Numbered from the stretch's first letter, positions 6,930 to 15,190 are shown. The stretch: DNA of 19,609 bases from Thiotrichales bacterium HSG1 (GCA_030378125.1 JAUCGN010000009.1:1-19609), one strand, 5' to 3'. Numbers and translations are program-made. Notes: a model not told the origin generated them from the sequence alone.

Positions 6930-6958
6930 TTGACAAGTTCATCATATTATGAAACTAT
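6930..6958 (+). promoter_or_regulatory. Possible promoter of the caspase operon
   Basis: A consensus -35 box TTGACA (6930-6935) is followed after 17 bases by AACTAT (6953-6958), a weak -10, 22 bases before the caspase start. The -35 box overlaps the end of the GTTAGGACTTACGCA motif. If the operon is autoregulated by its own sigma factor, the true promoter may look different. Confidence 0.3.
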
Positions 6959-6979
6959 TTAAATACAATAAGTTACTAT

Positions 6980-7816
6980 ATGAAAAACTTCCTTTATCTT
7001 CTTATATTTTGTTCAACTTATACCTTTGCCTGTTGGGAAGATATGACAATACCTTCTGATAAACCGGTTACTTTTATTTTGGCTATGGGAGCTAATACTA
7101 TTGATGAAAATGGTAATAGGCTATTGAAAGCTAATGATGATGCTCAAAAGTTTGCGGATACAATAGCACAAGTATTAAAACTAGAAGAGCATAATAAATG
7201 TATTATAAAAGATGTAAAACAAGAACAATTTAAACGTAATTTAGAGAAATTACAAATATTAGCACAACCACGAGATACAGTTTTTATATATTTTTCTGGT
7301 CATGGTACTAAGTTACCAGATAGTAATGAAGATGAAGTTTATGACGATAAATATTGTTATGATGAAGCTTTTGTTGTAAATAATAATTTTGGCACTGGAA
7401 TTCATAAAGTTAGGGATGATTTTTTTGTAAAGCAGGTAAATAAGATACCTACCAACAATATTATAACTACTGTTGATTTCTGTTTTTCAGGTGGTGTTTT
7501 ACGTGGTACAAAAAACTGTTTAAATGTAAAATCTAAAAACTGGTCTTTCTCTCATAATAAAGAAGAGCCTATTTTTAAATCTAATTGTCCTGTTAGTGAT
7601 ATGAAAAAACTGAAAGGTAAAGTTTATATGGCTTCAAAAGAGAATGAAATAGCTTGGGAATTTGATAATGGTGGAATTTTTACCACTTTTTTTGTTAAAA
7701 ATATACGAATATATAAAAAATTTGATAAAGCATTTGAAATAACTGCCAAACAGGTAAGAGATATAACTAGTCTTAGAGGATGTGATCAGTTGCAGCAACC
7801 ACAACGTAGACCTTAA
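6980..7816 (+). CDS. Secreted caspase-like (peptidase C14) protease
   Basis: This 278-residue protein has an N-terminal signal peptide (MKNFLYLLIFCSTYTFA, probable cut after A17; the following Cys is not in a canonical lipobox), so it should act in the periplasm or outside. The caspase p20-like fold is visible: VTFILAMGANT as first strand, then LLKANDDAQKFADTI and DTVFIYFSGHGT with catalytic H108. An acidic loop (DSNEDEVYDDKYCYDEAF), typical of metacaspase-like enzymes that bind basic P1 residues, and TTVDFCFSGG with catalytic C168 follow. The motif is DFCFSG rather than the common DxCHSG. It is the first of three closely spaced genes; the sigma factor gene starts 8 bases after its stop. Protease activity and substrate are inferred. 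Confidence 0.85.
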   Translation: MKNFLYLLIFCSTYTFACWEDMTIPSDKPVTFILAMGANTIDENGNRLLKANDDAQKFADTIAQVLKLEEHNKCIIKDVKQEQFKRNLEKLQILAQPRDTVFIYFSGHGTKLPDSNEDEVYDDKYCYDEAFVVNNNFGTGIHKVRDDFFVKQVNKIPTNNIITTVDFCFSGGVLRGTKNCLNVKSKNWSFSHNKEEPIFKSNCPVSDMKKLKGKVYMASKENEIAWEFDNGGIFTTFFVKNIRIYKKFDKAFEITAKQVRDITSLRGCDQLQQPQRRP

Positions 7817-7824
7817 GGATAAAT

Positions 7825-8634
7825 ATGCAAAATATTGATGATGATATTGCATTGAAACTAATGCGTGCAGGCCATGAAATTGGTTTGGAAATACTCTATA
7901 AGCTTTATTTCCCTAAATTAAGATATAAAGTATTAAAATTAATAAGTAAATATGCAAACCATGACGTTTCTAGACAAAAAGATGAAATAGCAGATGAAAT
8001 TTGTCAAGAGGTTTTTTATAATTTTTATAACAAGATAGATATATTTCAAGAAAAATGTAGTGTTATGACTTGGTTATCCAATTTAGCTTATAACAAAACT
8101 ATAGACTATCTTAAAAAAGAAGGAAAAGGACATCCGAATAGGTGGTCATATGAAAAAATTACACCCAAAGACTTGCAAAAAGAACCTATTTTTAGTGAAA
8201 GTTTAGAAGATGAACAGAAAAAGACTTTTTTTAGAATAGAAATTGAAAATTATGAACAAGAAGAAAAAATTTTTTGTTATGCACAATGTATTGATAAAGC
8301 TCTTACAAAAATTGATGTAAATAGCTTGGAATGTTTAAAAGTTTTAATATTTTCTTTACAAAAACTGTCTATAATAGATATAGCTAAAAAAATGAGTATT
8401 AGCGATAAAAAGGCTAAATCCATTTTAAATGATTGTAAAGATAATATTAAGAAAAATCCAAATTGTATGTTGATATTAATGTTATTTTATGAATTTGGAT
8501 TATCTCAAAAGGATTTAGTAAACATTCTTGAAAAAGAACCACAAGATATTGGTAACTTAATAACTAGTTGTAGAAATATGTTGAGAAATAACATTGATTT
8601 AAAAGATTGTTATGAAAAATGTAAGGATACATAA
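7825..8634 (+). CDS. ECF-type sigma-70 family factor with two region-4-like segments
   Basis: The N-terminal part (residues ~8-100) matches sigma region 2. It has a helix with LYKLYFPKLRYKV, the core-binding DEIADEICQEVFYNFYNKIDIF, and the promoter-melting/-10 recognition stretch SVMTWLSNLAYNKTIDYLKK. After an acidic linker, residues ~155-211 form a region-4-like helix-turn-helix (ECLKVLIFSLQKLSIIDIAKKMSI and on). A second similar unit follows at ~214-256 (CMLILMLFYEFGLSQKDLVNILEK and on). At 269 residues it is longer than a usual ECF factor (~170-200). An AAGGA ribosome binding site precedes the ATG. It sits between the caspase gene and a single-span membrane protein gene that starts two bases after its stop, the usual place of an anti-sigma factor. 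Confidence 0.8.
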   Translation: MQNIDDDIALKLMRAGHEIGLEILYKLYFPKLRYKVLKLISKYANHDVSRQKDEIADEICQEVFYNFYNKIDIFQEKCSVMTWLSNLAYNKTIDYLKKEGKGHPNRWSYEKITPKDLQKEPIFSESLEDEQKKTFFRIEIENYEQEEKIFCYAQCIDKALTKIDVNSLECLKVLIFSLQKLSIIDIAKKMSISDKKAKSILNDCKDNIKKNPNCMLILMLFYEFGLSQKDLVNILEKEPQDIGNLITSCRNMLRNNIDLKDCYEKCKDT

Positions 8635-8636
8635 AA

Positions 8637-9236
8637 ATGATTAATAAAGATGATGAAGAAAAAGCTTTTAAAATAGCAATGCACACTGAATTAGAATGGC
8701 AAAAGCTTAAAGCTAGAATAGATTCTGATAAAAAAAATACCGAATCAATAGAGAAATTAACAAAGAAAGGTATTTATAAATGGTTTGATTGTAAACCACT
8801 GTCTTTGGAAGTAGCTTATTTTAATTGGAGACCAATTTTCTTAGTTATTGTTTATACTATTGTAGTTGTTATGACAACAATAAAAATGACACCAATTATG
8901 GTTCCAATAGAAGATGATATAACTTATCTAAAACCAAAGTCTTCTAATATACGAATAACACAGAATAGTTGTCCATCAGGCTATACTTTAATTGACACTG
9001 AAGGAAATAAACAAGCTAAACAAGAATCGCTTAAAATGAAAATAGATTTGGAACATTTTAATGTGAAAGTTAATGAACTTGAAAAGATAAATAATACAGC
9101 ATATCTATTAGAAGTTTTTCTTCCTGAAACATTATCACAAGAATTGCTTAATTTTTGGTCTACAGACAATGATATTAATGTCGTATTAATACCAAATTGT
9201 AAGATGAAACTAGTATTTATAGCACATACAAAATAA
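8637..9236 (+). CDS. Single-span membrane protein, putative anti-sigma factor
   Basis: I do not recognise a family by sequence. The 199-residue protein has a charged cytoplasmic N-terminus (~1-62, helical, with EEKAFKIAMHTELEWQKLKARI), one membrane span (~65-83, PIFLVIVYTIVVVMTTI) and a periplasmic C-terminal domain (~84-199) with two cysteines (C112 and C188) that could form a disulphide. This topology, and a start only two bases after the sigma gene, fit a transmembrane anti-sigma factor; no zinc-binding HxxxCxxC motif is present. With a secreted caspase encoded in the same operon, cleavage of the periplasmic domain as an activating signal is conceivable, but that is inference. The stop is 37 bases from the end of the convergent giant sensor gene. 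Confidence 0.55.
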   Translation: MINKDDEEKAFKIAMHTELEWQKLKARIDSDKKNTESIEKLTKKGIYKWFDCKPLSLEVAYFNWRPIFLVIVYTIVVVMTTIKMTPIMVPIEDDITYLKPKSSNIRITQNSCPSGYTLIDTEGNKQAKQESLKMKIDLEHFNVKVNELEKINNTAYLLEVFLPETLSQELLNFWSTDNDINVVLIPNCKMKLVFIAHTK

Positions 9237-9273
9237 TCATATGGAAAGAGTTTTATTACTTAGAAAATACCGA

Positions 9274-12200
9274 TTATTCAATTTTATCAGTGCAACGTTG
9301 CAAATACACTTTGGCAGCTAAATCATCTTTATTTACCTCTAAAACTTTTTCAAACAATGGTTTAGCATCCTTATATTCACCCCAATGATATAGTACAAAT
9401 CCCTCTTCAAAAGTGTCTCTGGTCTGGTCTTTTAACTCCAAACCAATAGCCGAATCAGCATCATATATCTCATATACAGTAACAACCTCGGTTTTACCTT
9501 TTACCTGCACTGCATCAATTACCCGAATATGATATTCCAACGGGTCTTTTAAACGCAAATAAGTTTGTTCAGTGATTAATAAAGGAGTACCATAAATTTT
9601 GGTCAAACCTTCAACTCTGGAAGCAACATTTACAGTATCGGAAATAACTGTACTATCCATCCGGTTCAAGCCACCAACTGTACCTAACATTGCCGGCCCA
9701 CTATTAAGTCCAATTCCAATTTCCATCGGTTTTAAACCGGTTTTCTCTAACATTTCATTATGTTCGATAAGTTTATTTAACATAGCTATTCCACCCTGAA
9801 CTGCGTTATCAGCACATTTTGGAAATATAGCCATAATAGCGTCACCAATATATTTATCAATTATACCTTTGCTTTCAGTAAGGATAGGTTCCATTCCAGT
9901 CAAGTACATATTTATAAAATCAAATACTTCTTTAGGACTCATAGTTTCTGACAAAGCAGTAAATCCTCGAATATCAGAGAATAAAACAGTTATATCTTTT
10001 TCAATATGATCGCCTAAATTTACTTCAATAATACTTTCTTTTTCCAAAAGACTTAAAAATTGCCTAGGCACAAAACGTTCATAAGCTTGGTTAAGTTTAT
10101 ATAACTTTTGTTGTTGAGCTTTTGCGAGTTGTTCAGAAAGAATCTCCAGTTCGGTATTTTTATTCTGCAATTCTATATTTTGTTGTTTAACTTGTGCTTC
10201 AATACGTTTACTTTCAGTTATATCTTGACTAAAACCCTTAAGGTAAATTGGAGTATCAAAATCATCATATTCTAGCTCGGCTTGAGAACGCAAAGTACGA
10301 ATTTGCTTATCTGGCCAAAGCACTCGAAACTCTATTTCAGCCGTCTCTTCACCTATAATGCAATTTTCCAATAAAGAGTCAACCTTTCCTTTATCTTCTG
10401 GATGAACCTGTTCTATAAAAGCTTCGTATGTTGGTGTATATTTACTTGGGTCGATTGCGTAATTTAAACAATCTTGAATTGAACGAGATACTGTTCCCAT
10501 TTTAATATCCCAAATCCAACTTCCCACTGAAGCCATCCGTTGAGCATCTTCCAACAATTCTTCACTTTTACGCAGTTTTTCTGTACGTTCAGTGACTTGC
10601 TGCTCTAAAGTTTCAGAATAATTGGTTAATTTTTGAGTAAATTGACTTTGTTCAACTAGTAAAAGCTTACGTTCAGTTATATCTTGTAAAGTATTGATTG
10701 CATAGATGACGTTATCATTTTCATCAAAAATTGGAGTACCCCAAATTTCCAAAGGGATCATCGAATCATCACGATTAATCTCTACGTTATCAATATTAGA
10801 ATATTCTCCTTCCAACGCTAATGTAAAGGGCAATTTCTCTTTGGGATATAAATCTTCAGTTTCAGCAAGATAAAAAGGACGATTGATTAATAACTGTTCT
10901 ATAGAAAATATTGGTGAATCCAATCCTAAATGACGCTTAACTTGCTGATTCATAAAGAAAATATCTTCAGTTATAGTAATAACTATTACTCCGACTGGCA
11001 TGGATTCCAAAAACTGCATCAGCCGGTTCTTATTTTCGACTTCTAAACGTAATGTCTCTGCTTTAAGTTTAGCAACATTGAGATGAGTTTTGATTCTGGA
11101 TACCAGTTCATCTTTAAACACCGGTTTGGTAAGATAATCATTGGCTCCACTTTCAAACCCAAGTACCATGTCCATAACTTGATTTTTAGCAGTCAGCAAA
11201 ATTATTGGTAATTCGTCAGCTGCCCAAGTTTTACGAATTTCTTTGGTAACTTCATAACCACTTTTAACCGGCATCATAATATCTAACAAAATGATGTCGG
11301 GACGTTCCATATTTTCCAATAATTCTAATGCTTTTACTCCAGATTCGGCTTGTACTATGTTATAGTTCAATAAAGACAAATGATTTACTAATACCTGTAT
11401 ATTAATCGGCTCATCATCAACAATTAATACTGTATATTTACCCGGAATTATTATTTCTACATCGAAGTTTTTAGGCTGCTCCTCAACTATTTCTTCAGTA
11501 AGCTTGGGTAGATTTGAATCATCTTTAAGAGATTGTTTAGTAACAATTTTAGACAATTCATCATTTGTGGTTGTTACTTGGATAAGTGGCAAAATAAAAG
11601 TAAATTTTGAACCTTGCTCTAAACCTGATTCTACACATATATGCCCACCATGCAAACTAACCAATTGATGAGTAACAGCTAATCCTAAACCAGTTCCACC
11701 ATAAGTTCTAGCTGTAGAACCATCAACTTGTTCAAATGCCTGAAAAATATTGGTTAACTTATCAGAAGGAATTCCAATTCCGGTATCAGTAACAGTTACT
11801 GCGAAACCTTCTGTGGTTATTTCAGCAGATATTGTAACTGCACCTTGTTTAGTAAATTTAATCGCATTGCCAACTAGGTTAAGTAAAATTTGTTGTACCC
11901 GATTTTCATCGGCATTTGCAGGAGCTAAATCAGATGCAATATTATTAATTAATTCAATATTTTTCTTTTCAAGCAATGGTTTACTGAGGGCTAAAACCGT
12001 CTCTACAACGGTGTACATATTTACCTTACTTATTTGTAAGTCAAAATCTTGTTTTTTTAGTTTGGAAAAATCTAAAATATCATTGACTAAATTGCTCAGC
12101 CTCCTACCACTGGATACAATTATTTTAAGATTAGTTTCCAACTGGTTATTGATCTCACCTGCTACTCCATCTATCAATGATTCTGCAATCCCAATGATAC

Positions 12201-14757
12201 CGTTGAGAGGAGTGCGTAATTCATGTGAGGTGTTAGCCAAAAATTCGTCTTTTAATTTATCTGCTTCCCGCAGTTGTTCAGCTATCTTTTGTTCCTTCTC
12301 CAATTCACGTTGTTTAATTAATAATTTATATTTTTGTAGTCGTATATAGCTGATAATAATAGCTAAAATTACTATTAAATATAAACTATAAGCCCACCAA
12401 GTCTGCCAAGGTGGAGGTAATACTTTAATTTTAATAGAGGTTCCAACTTCATTCCAAATACCATCATTATTACTGCCACGAACTCGAAAAGTATAAGTTC
12501 CATATGGTACACTGGTGTAATAAGCGTTACGGCGATTACCAATAAAATTCCACTCTTTTTCTAAACCTTCCAATTGATAAGCATAGTTATTTTTCTCTGG
12601 TTGTAAGAAGTTTAAAGCTGCAAATTCAAAAGAAAAGAAAGATTGCTGATAATTTAATACAATTGATTTAGTTGTGTTAATTTGTTGGGGTAAAGTTTTT
12701 CCAATTGGTACGGTTCGATTAAAAATTTTAAAATCAGTGATGACAATTGGCGGTACATAAGGATTATCTTTGACTTTTGTGGGATGGAAAATGTTGAAAC
12801 CTTTGATGCCACCAAATAGAAATTGACCAGTGTTAGTTTGGTGATAAGCTTCCCTAAATTCATTGCTTTGCAAACCATCTAATACATCATAGTTACGGAA
12901 AGTTTTTTTAACTGGATCAAATTTGGACAATCCATCATTGGTGCTTATCCAAAGATAACCTTGCTCATCTTCTAAAATTCCATAAGTAACGTCATTGGCT
13001 AAACCATCTGCTTGCTGATAACGAGTAAATATTTGATTTTCCCGATCTAATAGATTTAAACCACCACCCTGTGTACCAATCCATAAACGATGTTGGCTAT
13101 CTTCATAGACTGCAAACACATTGTTATTGCTAATACTATTAATATTGTTTGGATCATGTTGATAAACGGAAAAAGTTTTAGTTTTAGGATTGAATTTGTT
13201 TAACCCACCGCCATCAGTACCAATCCATAGAAAACCGGCGAAATCTTCATAAATGGATAAAACACTGTTTTCACTGAGACTATTTAAACTATTTGGGTCA
13301 TTTTTATATTGGGTAAATAACTTGCGGTCGAATTTATTCAGCCCTTCCCTAGTTCCCAACCATAAGTTGCCAGATCGATCTTCATAAATTGCTCGTACCA
13401 TGTCATTGCTTAAACTATTAGGATCGTCAGGATTGGCAAGATAATGGGTAAATTTTTGTTCAGTAAATTTATTTAAACCACCGCCAAAAGTACCAACCCA
13501 AACGGTACCTTCCCGATCTTCATACACTGACCATACATCATCATGACTTAAACTATTAGGATCGTTAGGCTCATGTTGATAACGGGTAAAATTTCCATTA
13601 GCAAATTTATTTAATCCTCCACCTAAAGTTCCAATCCAACAAGTATTATCTTTATTAACGTAGATAGAGGAGACGGTGTTGTGGCTTAAACTGTTAGAGT
13701 TTTGGGAATTATTTTTATAATGAACAAATTTATCTCGATACTGATCAAATTTATTCAGATTACCACCGTCAGTACCAATCCACAATGCACCAGCTCGATC
13801 TTGATAGATCGACATAACATAGTCATTACTTAAACTGCGTGGATTTTGGGGGTCGTTAATGTTGTGGAGAAATTTATTTTGGGTGGGTAGGTATTGCTCA
13901 AGTCCGCCGTCAGTGGCGATCCATATGTTATTAGAACTGTCTGCATAAATTGCCCAGATAGTATCATTATTTAAACTGTCAGGGTTTTGTGGGTCATTTT
14001 TATAACGGATAAACTGGTTATTTTTAAATAGGTTAAGCCCATTTCCCATAGTTCCAACCCACAAATCACCATTGTGATCTGCAAAAATATCGGTAATATT
14101 ATCACCGCTTAAACTATTGGGATTTTTGGAGTCATGCCGATAGTGAGTAAATTGTTTATTTTTGGGATCGAAACTATCTAAACCATTGCTTTCGGTGCCT
14201 ATCCATAAAATCCCATTTTTATCAACATGAACTCGCCATAAAACATCACTAGCTAAACTGTTGGAATTGTTGGGATCATGTCGATAATTAGTAAATTTTT
14301 TTCCATCAAAATGATTTAAACCAGTGTCATAAGTTGTGATCCATAAACCGGTTGTATCTTCAGCAATGGCCAATACACCGTCACTACTCAGACTGTTAGA
14401 ATCATCTGGATCGTGTTGATAAAGGGTAAAATTATCCAGTTGCTGATTGTATTTGGCTATTCCACCATCGTTTATACCAATCCATAAATTTCTGGCTTTA
14501 TCTTCATAAATAAAAACAATAAAGTTACCACTTAAACTGTTGTTATCATTTGGTTCATGACGATAATGGGTAAATTTGTAACCATCATATTTGTTCAAGC
14601 CATCTTGCGTACCAAACCACATAAAGCCTTGACTATCTTGTAAAATAGCATAAACCGTACTTTGCGATAGTCCATCTTTGCGAGTCAAATGTTCAAAATC
14701 TTGCCCATAAGTGGATAAGCTGACTAATAATAGAAGTATTTTACAGTAATTATTCAT
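9274..14757 (-). CDS. Giant hybrid sensor: periplasmic propeller, histidine kinase, receiver, two PAS domains and class III adenylate cyclase
   Basis: This 1827-residue protein begins with a signal sequence (MNNYCKILLLLVSLSTYGQ). Residues ~20-660 are about 14 two-component-regulator propeller blades of ~47 residues (HDPNNxNSLSxDxVxxIYEDxxGxLWIGTxGGGLNKF), enough for two seven-bladed propellers. A Y_Y_Y domain (~690-780) and one span (~787-805) follow. Inside the cell are HisKA with H845 (ANTSHELRTP) and HATPase (ENRVQQILLNLVGNAIKF, DTGIGIP, GGTGLGL). Then come a receiver (~1107-1230; D1114, D1115, D1159, K1211), PAS (~1244-1365), coiled coil, PAS/PAC (~1405-1518), a second coiled coil, and the cyclase (~1586-1765; metal Asp in LFSDIRGF and GDAIMAIF). 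K1635 and D1707 favour ATP, and R1714 is the transition-state Arg. A short TPR-like tail ends it. Confidence 0.93.
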   Translation of the reverse strand: MNNYCKILLLLVSLSTYGQDFEHLTRKDGLSQSTVYAILQDSQGFMWFGTQDGLNKYDGYKFTHYRHEPNDNNSLSGNFIVFIYEDKARNLWIGINDGGIAKYNQQLDNFTLYQHDPDDSNSLSSDGVLAIAEDTTGLWITTYDTGLNHFDGKKFTNYRHDPNNSNSLASDVLWRVHVDKNGILWIGTESNGLDSFDPKNKQFTHYRHDSKNPNSLSGDNITDIFADHNGDLWVGTMGNGLNLFKNNQFIRYKNDPQNPDSLNNDTIWAIYADSSNNIWIATDGGLEQYLPTQNKFLHNINDPQNPRSLSNDYVMSIYQDRAGALWIGTDGGNLNKFDQYRDKFVHYKNNSQNSNSLSHNTVSSIYVNKDNTCWIGTLGGGLNKFANGNFTRYQHEPNDPNSLSHDDVWSVYEDREGTVWVGTFGGGLNKFTEQKFTHYLANPDDPNSLSNDMVRAIYEDRSGNLWLGTREGLNKFDRKLFTQYKNDPNSLNSLSENSVLSIYEDFAGFLWIGTDGGGLNKFNPKTKTFSVYQHDPNNINSISNNNVFAVYEDSQHRLWIGTQGGGLNLLDRENQIFTRYQQADGLANDVTYGILEDEQGYLWISTNDGLSKFDPVKKTFRNYDVLDGLQSNEFREAYHQTNTGQFLFGGIKGFNIFHPTKVKDNPYVPPIVITDFKIFNRTVPIGKTLPQQINTTKSIVLNYQQSFFSFEFAALNFLQPEKNNYAYQLEGLEKEWNFIGNRRNAYYTSVPYGTYTFRVRGSNNDGIWNEVGTSIKIKVLPPPWQTWWAYSLYLIVILAIIISYIRLQKYKLLIKQRELEKEQKIAEQLREADKLKDEFLANTSHELRTPLNGIIGIAESLIDGVAGEINNQLETNLKIIVSSGRRLSNLVNDILDFSKLKKQDFDLQISKVNMYTVVETVLALSKPLLEKKNIELINNIASDLAPANADENRVQQILLNLVGNAIKFTKQGAVTISAEITTEGFAVTVTDTGIGIPSDKLTNIFQAFEQVDGSTARTYGGTGLGLAVTHQLVSLHGGHICVESGLEQGSKFTFILPLIQVTTTNDELSKIVTKQSLKDDSNLPKLTEEIVEEQPKNFDVEIIIPGKYTVLIVDDEPINIQVLVNHLSLLNYNIVQAESGVKALELLENMERPDIILLDIMMPVKSGYEVTKEIRKTWAADELPIILLTAKNQVMDMVLGFESGANDYLTKPVFKDELVSRIKTHLNVAKLKAETLRLEVENKNRLMQFLESMPVGVIVITITEDIFFMNQQVKRHLGLDSPIFSIEQLLINRPFYLAETEDLYPKEKLPFTLALEGEYSNIDNVEINRDDSMIPLEIWGTPIFDENDNVIYAINTLQDITERKLLLVEQSQFTQKLTNYSETLEQQVTERTEKLRKSEELLEDAQRMASVGSWIWDIKMGTVSRSIQDCLNYAIDPSKYTPTYEAFIEQVHPEDKGKVDSLLENCIIGEETAEIEFRVLWPDKQIRTLRSQAELEYDDFDTPIYLKGFSQDITESKRIEAQVKQQNIELQNKNTELEILSEQLAKAQQQKLYKLNQAYERFVPRQFLSLLEKESIIEVNLGDHIEKDITVLFSDIRGFTALSETMSPKEVFDFINMYLTGMEPILTESKGIIDKYIGDAIMAIFPKCADNAVQGGIAMLNKLIEHNEMLEKTGLKPMEIGIGLNSGPAMLGTVGGLNRMDSTVISDTVNVASRVEGLTKIYGTPLLITEQTYLRLKDPLEYHIRVIDAVQVKGKTEVVTVYEIYDADSAIGLELKDQTRDTFEEGFVLYHWGEYKDAKPLFEKVLEVNKDDLAAKVYLQRCTDKIE
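9301..9990 (-). other. Class III nucleotide cyclase domain region of the giant sensor, with TPR-like tail
   Basis: This part encodes residues from about 1590 to 1818. Both metal-binding aspartates (D1595 in VLFSDIRGF and D1639 in KYIGDAIMAIF), the adenine-selecting Lys and Asp positions, and NVASR with the catalytic Asn and Arg are present, so the domain should be an active adenylate rather than guanylate cyclase. The C-terminal segment DTFEEGFVLYHWGEYKDA, with the helix after it, resembles one TPR pair. In the known propeller hybrids of Bacteroidetes, the position after the receiver is occupied by an AraC DNA-binding domain. Confidence 0.8.
12800..14700 (-). repeat. In-gene array of ~140-bp propeller-blade repeats
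   Basis: Within the giant sensor gene the DNA carries about 14 imperfect tandem units of ~141 bases, each encoding one blade ending in LWIGT and GGGLNKF or a close variant. LWIGT-type cores fall at about residues 46, 91, 138, 184, 232, 278, 325, 373, 419, 465, 510, 558 and 602. On the plus strand the units share words such as TTAAACTATTAGGATC. Several neighbouring units are close enough to recombine, so copy number may vary between strains. Confidence 0.8.
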
Positions 14758-14816
14758 CTATCAAACCTAAAGGCTTGAACTCCAAAGTTTAATTTGTTTC
14801 TATTTGACTGGTTAAG

Positions 14817-15013
14817 TAGACATCTTTCCTAAATAGAACATATTACAAATAATCACTAAGTTGGAGTCCAAAGCAGAGCTTTGTATGTTTAAGCAGTTAT
14901 AAATACGTTGCCAATATGTAATAAATGTTAAAATTGTTTACCCACAAGGCTTTGCTTTGAAGTTCTTATTTTAAGACTAGTGGATACACTTGTTAATTTA
15001 GGAAGGATGTCTA
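14817..15013. repeat. ~197-bp inverted-repeat (MITE-like) element
   Basis: The ends TAGACATCTTTCCTAAAT (14817-14834) and ATTTAGGAAGGATGTCTA (14996-15013) are complementary with one mismatch in 18. Further in, CAAAGCAGAGCTTTGT (14869-14884) is complementary to ACAAGGCTTTGCTTTG with two mismatches in 16, so the element folds on itself over most of its length. It carries no ORF. Terminal inverted repeats, small size and intergenic position fit a non-autonomous transposable element, but no target-site duplication is evident. Confidence 0.6.
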
Positions 15014-15106
15014 GTTTATATCTTGTACGAAGAACCATTACAATGCCATATTATCATATTTAACCTTAATTTTGGACATTTAATGGAAGGTTCACTATCT
15101 TGTTTA

Positions 15107-15133
15107 GGACTATCGTAAAATCATAGGTAGTCC
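15107..15133. repeat. Hairpin downstream of trkH
   Basis: GGACTATC (15107-15114) pairs with GGTAGTCC (15126-15133), eight pairs including one G-U, around an 11-base loop. It lies about 90 bases past the trkH stop on its transcript. There is no T tract, so it is not a standard intrinsic terminator. Confidence 0.35.
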
Positions 15134-15168
15134 CAAATAAAATAATGATAGCTTCAAAAAATTTGTCC

Positions 15169-15190
15169 GGTTTCAAAAACTTGATAGGTT
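15169..15190 (+). repeat. Short dispersed repeat, copy 2
   Basis: GGTTTCAAAAACTTGATAGG matches the copy at 6700-6722 apart from one substitution and one missing base. It sits about 30 bases after the trkH stop, in the intergenic region. Confidence 0.35.

Larger units (their letters stand above)
6635..6979. other. Intergenic region between divergent moaB and the caspase gene
   Basis: This 345-base, very AT-rich stretch separates two divergently transcribed units and holds no supported gene. It contains a copy of a short dispersed repeat (6700-6722), a pair of inverted repeat units (6746-6851), a motif GTTAGGACTTACGCA (6915-6929) that looks like a recurring intergenic or element-end sequence, and a possible caspase promoter (6930-6958). 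Confidence 0.55.

Noticed and set aside
7634..7852. Minus-strand ORF antisense to the end of the caspase gene
   Set aside because: Shadow frame; the plus-strand genes here have clear domains and ribosome binding sites.
11750..12349. Plus-strand ORF of 199 codons antisense to the kinase domain of the giant sensor
   Set aside because: Its length comes from the codon bias of the opposite strand; composition is low-complexity Ser/Leu/Ile and no family is seen.
12654..12878. Minus-strand ORF of 74 codons in another frame inside the giant sensor gene
   Set aside because: Lies entirely within the Y_Y_Y/propeller coding region in a different frame with no independent support.
15107..15133. Hairpin after trkH as an intrinsic terminator
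   Set aside because: No T tract follows the stem on the trkH strand.
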